In this document: piece after piece, positions 7,815 to 15,232 of the stretch
Position numbering within the stretch: the first letter of the stretch is position 1
Layout of the letters: each line of letters starts with the position of its first letter
Origin: CAZCBJ01 sp964496705
GTDB lineage: Bacteria; Chloroflexota; Anaerolineae; Anaerolineales; Anaerolineaceae
Direction: 5' to 3'
Assembly (NCBI GenBank): GCA_964496705.1
Contig: CAZCBJ010000028.1
Span: 1-26,074 of the forward strand
Length of the DNA: 26,074 bases
Made by a program: the position numbers and the translations under genes
The notes under the pieces: generated by a model
What the model was told of the DNA's origin: nothing
Databases searched by the model: none
Seen by the model: only the letters and a program-made list of their open reading frames with translations

Positions 7815-7845
7815 TTGACAAATCCTGGTTTGGGATTAGCCTGAC

Positions 7846-7874
7846 TTTTCATCCGGGGCGATAGGCATTAAAAT
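7846..7874 (+). promoter_or_regulatory. Possible promoter before the solute-binding protein gene
   Basis: TTTTCA (4 of 6) and TAAAAT (5 of 6) with a 17-nt spacer sit about 30 nt before the ATG at 7905, in the 90-bp gap after secG. The evidence is weak: read-through from secG is possible because no terminator is seen in this gap. Confidence 0.35.
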
Positions 7875-7904
7875 GCGTATCACCCTTGTGGTGTTTTCCA
7901 ATCC

Positions 7905-9602
7905 ATGAAAAAAATACGCTGGCAACTCATCATTATTTTCCTTACAGGCATTGTTGTGGGTATCCTGCTGCTTGGAGAGCAACCCACCCCTGTTCAACAG
8001 AATGTTGTCAATCCTGAACCTGTCCAAGGCGGAATATATACCGAGGCTGCGATTGGCTCAGTTCAACGCTTGAATCCCCTTTTAGATTATCAAAATCAGG
8101 TTGACCGTGACATAAACCGCCTGATCTTTTGCAGCCTGTTGCGCTTTGATGACCGGGGGAATCCGGTTGCCGATCTGGCCGAGTCGTGGGGTGTATCAAA
8201 AGACGGGACGATTTATAATTTCTCACTCCGAAAGAATATATTCTGGCATGACGGCCAACCTGTCACAACGCGCGATGTCGTCTTCACGGTGGAAATGATG
8301 CGCCAGGGGGGTGACATTGTTCCCAAGGATTTACAGGAGTTGTGGAAGGAAATTGTGGTCAAGGATCTCAATGAGACCACACTTCAATTCCAGTTGCCCG
8401 AGCCTTTCTCACCTTTCCTGGATTATCTCACTTTCGGTGTTCTACCTGAGCATCTACTCGGTAAATTAAATTTTGACGAGATGGTGGGGTCAGCTTTTAA
8501 CCTGCAGCCCGTCGGCAGCGGCCCGTACAAATTTGATCGCCTGGTGATTGAAGATGGGCAGATTACCGGCGTGATTTTGCAAGCCTATAATAAATACTAT
8601 GGAGCAAACAAAGCTTTCATTGATCAGTTAGTCTTCCGGTTTTATCCCAACCATGTCGCAGCTTTGCAGGCCTATCGTGACGAGGCGGTTCAGGGCATCG
8701 GCAGTGTTTCAGATGAAATTCTTGCGGATGCGCTGGTTGAGCCGGGATTGGCCCTTTACACCAGCCGCCGACCAGAAATGAGTCTGGTGCTTTTTAATTT
8801 GAAAGATAAGCAATCTGAATTTTTACAGAGCCCACAGATTCGGCGGGCTCTATACATGGGGCTCAATCGCCAGCGGATGGTCAACAGCATCTTGAATGGT
8901 CAAGCCATCCTTGCCACGGGACCAATCTTCCCGGGAACATGGGCTTATTATGATGGTTTGAAGCCCGTTGAATATAACCCGGATCAGGCCATCACTATTC
9001 TAAAGAATGCCGGGTATATTTTGGCTGATACAGATGCCACCGTGCGAGAAAAGGATGAGGTTCAATTTTCTTTCACCCTTTTGCATCCTGACGATGAGCA
9101 ACATACTTTGCTGGCAGAAGCCATTCAAGCGGATTGGGCCACATTGGGTGTCCAGGTGCTGCTGGAAAGCCTTCCGTATGACACACTCCTGGCAGATCGG
9201 TTGAGAACCCGTGAGTATCAAGCCGCATTGGTGGACCTCAACCTCACCCGCTCCCCCGATCCAGACCCATACCCGTTTTGGGATCAAGCTCAGGCAGTTG
9301 GGGGTCAAAACTATACCCAATGGGACAACCGTATTGCCAGTGAATATCTGGAACAGGCGCGCATCACGGTGGACCGCGCTGAGCGCGCGCGGCTTTACCG
9401 CAATTTCCAGGTGGTCTTTGATGAAGAGCTGCCCGCCTTGCCTCTTTTTTATCCTGTCTACAGTTTCGCAGTCAGCCGCGATATCCAAGGGGTGAGGGTG
9501 GGTCCGTTGTTTGACACCAGCGACCGGTTCAATTCTATAACATCCTGGTTTCTCAATATCCGCGCCCCGGCGCCCAGGATAACGAGTACGCCTGAACCTT
9601 AG
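7905..9602 (+). CDS. Family-5 (peptide/nickel-type) ABC solute-binding protein
   Basis: Extracytoplasmic substrate-binding protein of 565 aa, SBP_bac_5 family. A short basic N terminus and a hydrophobic segment (about 7-24) act as signal anchor; there is no lipobox cysteine. The mature region shows the family layout: GGIYTEAAIGSVQRLNPL, the strand LAESWGVSKDGTIYNFSLRKN, WHDGQPVTTRDVVFTVE, then IRRALYMGLNRQ and a C-terminal PLFYPVYSFAVSRDIQGV. It ends in a Pro/Thr-rich tail. Members bind oligopeptides, nickel, heme, cyclodextrins and others, so the ligand cannot be predicted. No permease or ATPase gene is adjacent; the next genes encode an unknown protein and a cobalamin adenosyltransferase. 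No clear Shine-Dalgarno sequence precedes the ATG. Confidence 0.9.
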   Translation: MKKIRWQLIIIFLTGIVVGILLLGEQPTPVQQNVVNPEPVQGGIYTEAAIGSVQRLNPLLDYQNQVDRDINRLIFCSLLRFDDRGNPVADLAESWGVSKDGTIYNFSLRKNIFWHDGQPVTTRDVVFTVEMMRQGGDIVPKDLQELWKEIVVKDLNETTLQFQLPEPFSPFLDYLTFGVLPEHLLGKLNFDEMVGSAFNLQPVGSGPYKFDRLVIEDGQITGVILQAYNKYYGANKAFIDQLVFRFYPNHVAALQAYRDEAVQGIGSVSDEILADALVEPGLALYTSRRPEMSLVLFNLKDKQSEFLQSPQIRRALYMGLNRQRMVNSILNGQAILATGPIFPGTWAYYDGLKPVEYNPDQAITILKNAGYILADTDATVREKDEVQFSFTLLHPDDEQHTLLAEAIQADWATLGVQVLLESLPYDTLLADRLRTREYQAALVDLNLTRSPDPDPYPFWDQAQAVGGQNYTQWDNRIASEYLEQARITVDRAERARLYRNFQVVFDEELPALPLFYPVYSFAVSRDIQGVRVGPLFDTSDRFNSITSWFLNIRAPAPRITSTPEP

Positions 9603-9611
9603 GCGAACCAG

Positions 9612-10196
9612 ATGTGGTCGCCTGATGATGATCTGCAATTCACGAGGGCTGCCATCCAGGAGATGGAATCTTATTTGATCTCCGATGTTCTCTATTGGCC
9701 GATTTCCACCAGGAAAAGGTCGGTCGGAGTTGGCGAACAGCAATTGTCCATTGGGACGCTGCTCCTCTGCCTGGCTCGGTTGCGGGGGGCGATTAAAGAT
9801 CAGAAGGTGCTGTCAGAGCTGCCAACCATTGAATCACAGATTGACCAGATACGCCAGAAATGGCAAGCCAACTGGCTGCGCAAGGCACGATTGGAATTTC
9901 CACAACGCCTGCGTCTCTGGCAGAATGCGCTGGCAGATGCTTCGTCTGACTTAGCCGCTTTTTCCAGTGGATATCCCCGCTCAGTTCGCTGGCGTGTGAT
10001 GATGGACTTAATGGCTGAAGACATGGCACAACCGCCTGGGCAGGAGATGAACGCGCTGGCAAGACTTGATCAGCAACTCAAAGCGATCACCAGCCCTGGC
10101 AAATTTGTCTGGGATGCCCGGCTTGCCCCGGGTTTCCCGATTGAACACTACTGGTACCTTTTTGTTACAGTCTTTCAGCCGGGAGGTCAGCGATGA
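9612..10196 (+). CDS. Conserved-looking protein of unknown function
   Basis: 194 aa, not recognised. The sequence is rich in Leu, Arg, Gln and Trp, predicted mostly helical, with no signal peptide, membrane segment or metal motif. A helical middle part (about 75-130) contains a run of charged and aromatic residues, and the C terminus has a WYLF segment. It starts 9 nt after the solute-binding protein stop and overlaps the adenosyltransferase gene by ATGA. This indicates one transcription unit and probable translational coupling. It has no visible relation to either neighbour; a helper of the adenosyltransferase or a regulatory partner is possible but not shown. Confidence 0.8.
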   Translation: MWSPDDDLQFTRAAIQEMESYLISDVLYWPISTRKRSVGVGEQQLSIGTLLLCLARLRGAIKDQKVLSELPTIESQIDQIRQKWQANWLRKARLEFPQRLRLWQNALADASSDLAAFSSGYPRSVRWRVMMDLMAEDMAQPPGQEMNALARLDQQLKAITSPGKFVWDARLAPGFPIEHYWYLFVTVFQPGGQR

Positions 10197-10762
10197 CGCC
10201 TTTTTACACACTCGGTGGAGATGATGGGTTTACGGGGCTTTTAGGAGAAGGGCGGGTGTCCAAAGCCGATGCGCGCATGGAAGCGCTGGGAACATTGGAT
10301 GAGACCACTGCTGCATTGGGTTTGGCGCGGGCGCAATCCGGTTCGGATGCGATCCGGGCGCTGCTCATCCAGATACAACGCGATTTATATGGATTAATGG
10401 CTGAGGTTGCGGCAACCCCGGAAAATGCGGAAAAATTCCGTACCATCGACACCCAAAAGGTAAACTGGTTGGAAGAGCAAATTGAACAATTATCTCTTCA
10501 GGTGGTTGTTCCACGCGAGTTCATTCTGCCCGGCGATACGCTTGAATCAGCGGCATTCTCGTTGGCGCGGACGGTAGTGCGCCGGGCTGAGCGGCGGGTT
10601 GCCGAGTTGTCGCAGGCCGACACACTGGAGAACAGCGCATTACTCCAATACCTCAATCGGTTGTCTTCACTGTGTTTCATTCTTGAGCTGGCAGCGGTTC
10701 AATCGGGTGGTCTTGCCGCGCCGACCAAAGCCAAAACGCGCCCTGCCAAGGGGGTGCAGTAA
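10193..10762 (+). CDS. PduO-type cob(I)alamin adenosyltransferase
   Basis: Cytoplasmic enzyme that transfers the adenosyl group of ATP to cob(I)alamin to make coenzyme B12, 189 aa. The N-terminal ATP-binding block is FYTLGGDDGFTGLLGEGRVSK, followed by the GTLDETTAALGLARA helix. The cobalamin/ATP region has RRAERRVAEL and LLQYLNRLSSLCF, the family equivalent of the RYLNRLSD block. The usual D-E-L-N of the second helix appears as D-E-T-T, a modest deviation. The length is normal. It overlaps the preceding gene by ATGA. The end is convergent with the DsbA-like gene, 24 bp apart, with no clear terminator between. No other B12 gene is in the window. Confidence 0.9.
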   Translation: MTPFYTLGGDDGFTGLLGEGRVSKADARMEALGTLDETTAALGLARAQSGSDAIRALLIQIQRDLYGLMAEVAATPENAEKFRTIDTQKVNWLEEQIEQLSLQVVVPREFILPGDTLESAAFSLARTVVRRAERRVAELSQADTLENSALLQYLNRLSSLCFILELAAVQSGGLAAPTKAKTRPAKGVQ

Positions 10763-10786
10763 AACGATCTGAGCCATTTCCCAGGC

Positions 10787-11506
10787 TTATTGCTCGATTT
10801 TGGCCAGCTCGGCGTCGACGGCATCGGTTAATTCCAGGTAGGATTTCTGGATGTTGACCAACATTCCATTGACCACAAAGGCTGGCGTCCCGCGGATTCC
10901 CAACCGGTTGCCAGTCAACCTTTCATCTTGAACGCGATTCGCATACTTTCCGCCGTTCAAACATTGTTTGAACGGAGCCACATCCAGTTTTAAGGTGTCC
11001 GCAAAGGCGATCAGTCTGCGGTTGGTAAAGTTGCCGATATTTTCGCCGGTTTGGTTGGCAAATAATATGTCGTGATATTCCCAGAACCGGTTCTGGTCCA
11101 TGGCGCAGTAAGCAGCTTCAGCCGCCTTTCTGGATTCTTTTACGGTTGCGTTGTCATCAATAAACGCCCAGGATCGAAAGGTCAGATACACTTTTCCGGG
11201 ATCGATGTAGTTGCGGATAAGCTCTGGTTCAAAGGTCTTGCTGTAATACGCGCATCCGGGGCATTGGAAATCTGAATAGACCTCGACCTTCACCGGCGCG
11301 TCAGGATTGCCGATGGAATTTGCCTGGGGATTGGGGCGCGAAATGGGTTCAGCGGTGGCAATATCCGTCACCGGCCGTAAACTGGGATAAATCAAAGCAG
11401 TTGCCAGCAATCCCACTCCCAGAACAATCAGGAGCAAGATCAACAGGCGCTGTCTGGATGGGCGGGTTTTTTGTTTGCTGCGAATCTCACGTTTTCGTCG
11501 GGGCAT
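10787..11506 (-). CDS. Membrane-anchored DsbA-like thioredoxin-fold protein
   Basis: 239 aa. A basic N terminus and a single transmembrane helix (about 21-41) anchor the protein, leaving a thioredoxin-like DsbA domain outside (about 65-236). The active site is C82-P-G-C85 in DFQCPGCAYY, and the cis-proline loop is RGTPAFVVNG. Family members catalyse disulfide formation or isomerisation in exported proteins. Start at ATG 11506 after AGGAG; the stop of the upstream GNAT gene is 1 nt away. It is the last gene of the 14-gene minus-strand run. No DsbB or VKOR partner is in the window. CPGC is typical of the DsbA-like proteins of Gram-positive-type and Chloroflexota genomes. Confidence 0.9.
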   Translation of the reverse strand: MPRRKREIRSKQKTRPSRQRLLILLLIVLGVGLLATALIYPSLRPVTDIATAEPISRPNPQANSIGNPDAPVKVEVYSDFQCPGCAYYSKTFEPELIRNYIDPGKVYLTFRSWAFIDDNATVKESRKAAEAAYCAMDQNRFWEYHDILFANQTGENIGNFTNRRLIAFADTLKLDVAPFKQCLNGGKYANRVQDERLTGNRLGIRGTPAFVVNGMLVNIQKSYLELTDAVDAELAKIEQ

Positions 11507-11507
11507 T

Positions 11508-12365
11508 TTACTCTCCTACAACCTTTAAGATATACACTGGAAGATTTTCGCCGGTTTTCTCAAATCCCAGTTTTTGGTATAAGGCCAGAGAGGCGTTATT
11601 GTCACTCTGGGTGTTCACCGATACCAGTGAACTCTGGCTTTTCAATGCAAAAGCTTGCAAATCATGCACCATATTGTACCCAATATTGCTCCGCCTTGCC
11701 TCCGGATGTACAGCCAACCGCGCCAGGTGCATGCCGTAGATGGACTGGGTGCTGATCTGGTATCCCAGGATGGAATCTCCGCTGACTGCAACTGTTGCAT
11801 AACCCGCCTGAAGAAAAGCAACCCGCAGGCTTTCAAACGGATTTTGCCACAACGGGTTAAAAGATATTCGGTCGAGCAGCTCCACCCCGGGCAAATCCTC
11901 CTCACGCATCTTTCTCAGGTGAATTTCTACTGGCATCTGCAAAGCGGCGGGCATTAAACCGCGCCATTCCATGACGACGATGTCGTGCAAGTGGGTGAAT
12001 TGATTTGTTTTTAGAATTTCATCGAACCAGGGACTCAACGCCAGGGCAGCCACCAAAGCGTTTTTCCTGGCCTGGAGGTCGCGAAGCACTGCCGTAAACA
12101 GCAGCACCCACGCATCATGGGGAGTGATAGGGGGATAAGCGCTGGCAAATAGGCGTACCCAATGAATACCGGTCGGTTCATCCGGGCAGGCCAGCGCGGC
12201 GGTGATCTCATGCCCCTGTTCGAGGAGCCAATAAGGCTGACAGCCGAGCCAATCCAACGGAGAGCGCCAATCCAGATGCCGATGGAGGAATATATCTCGG
12301 TCCAGGAAAGCCTTGACCTGTGTCAGATGCTCTTTGCCAGCCCGATATGTTATCCGGTCAGCCAT
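11508..12365 (-). CDS. GNAT-family acetyltransferase
   Basis: 285 aa. The C-terminal half (about 150-280) is a GNAT fold: a strand leading to LAVHPEARRSNIGYNMVHDL, the acetyl-CoA pyrophosphate loop (R-x-x-N-I-G-Y in place of Q/R-x-x-G-x-G/A), then NNASLALYQKLGFEKTGE, the usual motif-B helix. The N-terminal half has a similar length and hydrophobic pattern and may be a degenerate second GNAT domain. Substrate unknown; family members acetylate amines, proteins or small molecules. The start is 5 nt after the TPR gene stop, without an obvious Shine-Dalgarno sequence. The loop deviation raises the possibility of low or altered activity. Confidence 0.82.
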   Translation of the reverse strand: MADRITYRAGKEHLTQVKAFLDRDIFLHRHLDWRSPLDWLGCQPYWLLEQGHEITAALACPDEPTGIHWVRLFASAYPPITPHDAWVLLFTAVLRDLQARKNALVAALALSPWFDEILKTNQFTHLHDIVVMEWRGLMPAALQMPVEIHLRKMREEDLPGVELLDRISFNPLWQNPFESLRVAFLQAGYATVAVSGDSILGYQISTQSIYGMHLARLAVHPEARRSNIGYNMVHDLQAFALKSQSSLVSVNTQSDNNASLALYQKLGFEKTGENLPVYILKVVGE

Positions 12366-12370
12366 GACAA

Positions 12371-12898
12371 TCAGCGCAACAGTCGAGGAGGGATTTTTAG
12401 CAGGAACAGAAGAAGGCGTTCTCTTAAATTGAGCTTTTTTTTCACGCGCAATCCTGCCTGCATGGTGACCATCGCATCAAAAATTTTCCCGCGACGCAAT
12501 TGCAGCGCAGAAAGAGTCTTACAGGTGATGCTTAATAATTCCTGCTCTCCAGCCTGCTCAAATAAAATAATGCAGGTCTGATATTTTTGTTCGGCTTCAG
12601 CGAAGCGGTGCAATCCTTCCAATGCTGCGGCTTGATTGCCCAAGGATAATGCTTGTTCACGCGTTTTACCGCGCTGCTCGAAGAGCAGATCTGTGCCCCT
12701 GGCTTTTTCATAAGCGGCTGATGCATTCCCCAGTTTGAAAAGGGCTACGCTGGCGTTATTATTCATCTCCGCTTCGTTGATCGCATCACCCGTAGCGGCG
12801 AAGCACGCCGCGGCCCGGCCAAACAAATCCGCTGCAAGCTGATAATCCCCATTTTGGTAGGCGGATTGCGCCTGTGCAGAGAGGGTTTCAGCGGACAT
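12371..12898 (-). CDS. TPR-type helical repeat protein
   Basis: About 175 aa, made of three to four tetratricopeptide-like helix pairs: AQSAYQNGDYQLAADLFGRA, NNASVALFKLGNASAAYEKA, NQAAALEGLHRFAEAEQKYQ, and a weaker last one. TPR proteins are scaffolds for protein-protein contacts. The last 25 residues are basic and hydrophobic (KKKLNLRERLLLFLLKI). No enzymatic motif. The frame opens at a TTG (12904), but the ATG at 12898 is the more likely start; no strong Shine-Dalgarno sequence is seen. It sits between the XRE regulator and the GNAT gene in one tight unit. Its partner is unknown. Confidence 0.75.
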   Translation of the reverse strand: MSAETLSAQAQSAYQNGDYQLAADLFGRAAACFAATGDAINEAEMNNNASVALFKLGNASAAYEKARGTDLLFEQRGKTREQALSLGNQAAALEGLHRFAEAEQKYQTCIILFEQAGEQELLSITCKTLSALQLRRGKIFDAMVTMQAGLRVKKKLNLRERLLLFLLKIPPRLLR

Positions 12899-12930
12899 GG
12901 TCAACGTGAGTCGGGCTGTCAGAGATGGAC

Positions 12931-13605
12931 TTAGAAGGTTATTTCGATCAAACCTTCGGCCAATGTGCGCAGTTTTTCCACATTCATCTCGCTCAAACGA
13001 AGCGCAGCCTGCAGATAGGGTTGATTAACTGGCTTGATGATAAAATTTTGCAATTCATGGGGCAGATTGAGAAATTTCTGGGTGGCTTGCTGACGATTGT
13101 ACCACTCGCCGACGGGACCATGTTGGTCAAAGACATCCTGGATACGGATTTCCAGGTGTTTGGCTAGAATTTCAAGTTCTGGCAGCGGAATCTGAGTCCG
13201 ACCGGTTTCGTATAGCTGTAAATTTCCAATCGGGATTGAGGTCATGCGTGCCAGGTCTTCAAGGGTCAGACCTTTTTCCTTCATCGCCATGCGTAATCGG
13301 GTGACCAACACCCGATTGCGCAGGTCTTTCAGATTGTGCGTGGTGCGCTGGTCGATGGCTTTTTTCTGCAAGGTTTCATTGCCCCAGAAGTGGTCCAAGG
13401 GAACGTCCAGGAAATAAGCCAGCGTTTCCAATTCGGGGAGCGATAAGGCCTGTTTTCCTCGCTCCACAGCCTGGTACGTCTCGGCGGATATATCCAGTGC
13501 TTCAGCGCACTCCTCAATGCTGCGGCGTTTTACCTGGCGGGCTTCAGAGATTAGAAGCCCCAGTTTCCGCATCCTGATTTGTATGGTGGCCAGGTTATTT
13601 TCCAT
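12931..13605 (-). CDS. Tandem XRE-family DNA-binding regulator
   Basis: 224 aa from the ATG at 13605. Two helix-turn-helix domains of the XRE/Cro-CI type are visible: one at about 17-72 (RRSIEECAEALDISAETYQAVERG) and one at about 103-158 (GLTLEDLARMTSIPIGNLQLYETG), each ending in the family ELE-x-LA segment. The C-terminal part (about 160-224) is helical and may be a dimerisation region. The frame continues upstream to 13668, but AAGGAGGAGA before 13605 decides the start. This gene follows cpaF by 19 nt. Two DNA-binding domains in one chain are less common than one, and suggest binding to a paired site or pseudo-dimer symmetry. The target is not known; it may be this operon. Confidence 0.85.
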   Translation of the reverse strand: MENNLATIQIRMRKLGLLISEARQVKRRSIEECAEALDISAETYQAVERGKQALSLPELETLAYFLDVPLDHFWGNETLQKKAIDQRTTHNLKDLRNRVLVTRLRMAMKEKGLTLEDLARMTSIPIGNLQLYETGRTQIPLPELEILAKHLEIRIQDVFDQHGPVGEWYNRQQATQKFLNLPHELQNFIIKPVNQPYLQAALRLSEMNVEKLRTLAEGLIEITF

Positions 13606-13610
13606 GCTTA

Positions 13611-13620
13611 TCTCCTCCTT
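13611..13620 (-). promoter_or_regulatory. Strong ribosome-binding site of the XRE gene
   Basis: AAGGAGGAGA on the minus strand, placed 5 nt before the ATG at 13605. It settles the start and rejects the longer frame to 13668. It lies just after the cpaF stop. Confidence 0.8.
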
Positions 13621-13624
13621 ATGC

Positions 13625-14938
13625 TCATCGCCTTCGCCCGCCAAGGATTTCGGACAGGTTGGCCCCAAATACTTCGGGTCCTAGCTTAAAGCCAGCTGCT
13701 TCTAATTTGGGCGTGAAAAATGGACGAATCCCGGTGGGTTTCACCTCTCCCAAAACAGCGCCATCCGGACTCAATCCAGTTTGTTCAAAACGAAATATCT
13801 CAGTCATGATGATTGTGTCGCCTTCCATCCCGGAGATTTCTGTGATGGAAGTCACCTTCCGCGCACCCCCTCGCAGGCGGGTTTGCTGAACGATCAGGTC
13901 AATGGCTGAGGCAATTTGCTCGCGCAACACTTTGACCGGCAATTCCATCCCGGCCATCATGCACATTGTCTCAAGGCGCGAGGTCGCGTCACGGGGGCTG
14001 TTGGCGTGCAGAGTGGTCAAAGATCCGTCGTGTCCGGTGTTCATCGCCTGCAGCATGTCCAGCGCTTCACCACCGCGCACCTCACCCACAATGATGCGAT
14101 CGGGGCGCATGCGCAACGAGTTGCGAACCAATTCGCGGATGGTGACCGCGTTTTTCCCTTCTGTATTGGGCGGTTTGGTTTCCAATCTGACGACATGTTC
14201 CTGCTGCAATTTCAATTCGGCTGCGTCTTCTATGGTGACGATGCGCTCATCCTCTGGAATGAAGCCTGAAAGGACATTCAGCAGGGTGGTTTTGCCGGAA
14301 CCGGTACCGCCGGAAATGATGATGTTCAAACGCGAAACCACGCAAGCGCGAATAAATTCGGCGATATTCTTGGTGATGCTGCCATATTGGATTAACTGTT
14401 GAACGGTCAGTTTTTCTTTTTGGAATTTTCGGATGGTAATACTGGGGCCATCTATTGCGCAGGGCGAGATAATGGCGTTGACGCGCGAGCCATCCGGCAG
14501 ACGCGCATCTACCGTTGGGCTATCGGAATCAATGCGCCTGCCCAGCGGGAGGATGATTCGATCAATCAACCTTAAGACCGATTCATCGTCCTCAAATGTG
14601 ACATTGGTCTTCACGATCTTGCCCTGTCGCTCTATGTACACATTTTTCGGCCCGTTGACCATGATTTCGGTGATGTCGGGGTCATCCAAAAAAGGCTGGA
14701 TGATGCCAAAACCCAACAGTTCGTTGAGAATATCGTGAAATAATTGGTCGCGGATAGCCACTGGCAAGGGAGCTCGCAGGTTGTTGTAGACCTGGGTCAG
14801 TATATTCTCTAGTGCCTGTTGGCGCTGACCAGGTGGTACCGGACTACTTTCCAGTTCGCGCGTAACCTGAGCAATCAGATAGGTTTTAAGTTTGTTAATA
14901 TCCTGAGCGCGAAAGGAGGTGGGCATGGGCGCGCTCAT
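13625..14938 (-). CDS. CpaF/TadA-type secretion ATPase
   Basis: 437 aa, a hexameric ATPase of the type II/IV secretion superfamily that powers Tad pilus assembly or related secretion. The N-terminal domain is about 1-160. Walker A is GGTGSGKTT (210-218), the Asp-type box is IEDAAELKLQQ, Walker B is RIIVGEVRG (281-289), and the His box is GHDGSLTTLHAN (302-313). The arginine-rich region (SLRMRPDR) is present. All catalytic elements look intact. It overlaps the 98-aa unknown gene by 4 nt (ATGA), with AGGAAGGTG before the start. No TadB, TadC, CpaE, pilin or prepilin peptidase gene follows. The next gene is a regulator, so this is an orphan motor in this locus. Confidence 0.92.
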   Translation of the reverse strand: MSAPMPTSFRAQDINKLKTYLIAQVTRELESSPVPPGQRQQALENILTQVYNNLRAPLPVAIRDQLFHDILNELLGFGIIQPFLDDPDITEIMVNGPKNVYIERQGKIVKTNVTFEDDESVLRLIDRIILPLGRRIDSDSPTVDARLPDGSRVNAIISPCAIDGPSITIRKFQKEKLTVQQLIQYGSITKNIAEFIRACVVSRLNIIISGGTGSGKTTLLNVLSGFIPEDERIVTIEDAAELKLQQEHVVRLETKPPNTEGKNAVTIRELVRNSLRMRPDRIIVGEVRGGEALDMLQAMNTGHDGSLTTLHANSPRDATSRLETMCMMAGMELPVKVLREQIASAIDLIVQQTRLRGGARKVTSITEISGMEGDTIIMTEIFRFEQTGLSPDGAVLGEVKPTGIRPFFTPKLEAAGFKLGPEVFGANLSEILGGRRR

Positions 14939-15231
14939 GAGATTTCACCTTCCTGAATTTCATCACAGGGGATGATCCACACGATCTGATGCGTATTCAG
15001 CAAGAGCATCCTGGATTTATACAGAAGATTTCCGTTGTTGTCGTGGACTACAGCATTGGTAACCGGAATGAACTCTTCAGCATTGTTGATTTCATCGCTG
15101 AGGCGGTTCTCGGGTCGGATGTGCAATCGAGCGCGAACACAGGTGGTGGTGGTCTGGATGATCACATCCAGGCCGATCTTACTGACCAACTGGGTGAACA
15201 CCTTGCCTTTGTCATCAAAGTGATCCAACAT
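14935..15231 (-). CDS. Small protein of unknown function between regulator and CpaF
   Basis: 98 aa from the ATG at 15231, which stands 1 nt after the response-regulator stop with AAAGGAAAG as ribosome-binding sequence. The longer open frame to 15393 overlaps the response regulator in another frame and is not real. The protein has a beta-rich, charged sequence. A segment near residues 23-50 has Thr-rich and Arg/His-rich parts (TTTTCVRARLHIRP), then LSDEINNAEEFIPVTNA. No cysteine pair or membrane segment. It ends overlapping the cpaF start (ATGA), so the two are probably made together. I do not recognise a named family. The fold could be a small adaptor or ligand-binding barrel. Confidence 0.78.
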   Translation of the reverse strand: MLDHFDDKGKVFTQLVSKIGLDVIIQTTTTCVRARLHIRPENRLSDEINNAEEFIPVTNAVVHDNNGNLLYKSRMLLLNTHQIVWIIPCDEIQEGEIS

Positions 15232-15232
15232 C

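Noticed and set aside
7815..7820. Consensus TTGACA directly after the secG stop
   Set aside because: No acceptable -10 at 16-18 nt; the spaced pair at 7846-7874 is a better candidate.
9000..9743. 247-aa open frame on the minus strand
   Set aside because: It is fully antisense to the family-5 binding protein and the start of the next gene, with no family motif and an odd composition. The plus-strand genes explain the region.
10763..10786. Possible hairpin between the adenosyltransferase and DsbA-like genes
   Set aside because: The stem is only 4-5 bp including a G-U pair, with no T-run; not enough for a terminator call.
13902..14402. 166-aa plus-strand open frame
   Set aside because: Antisense to cpaF, where the minus-strand motifs are intact. 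A shadow of the cpaF reading frame.
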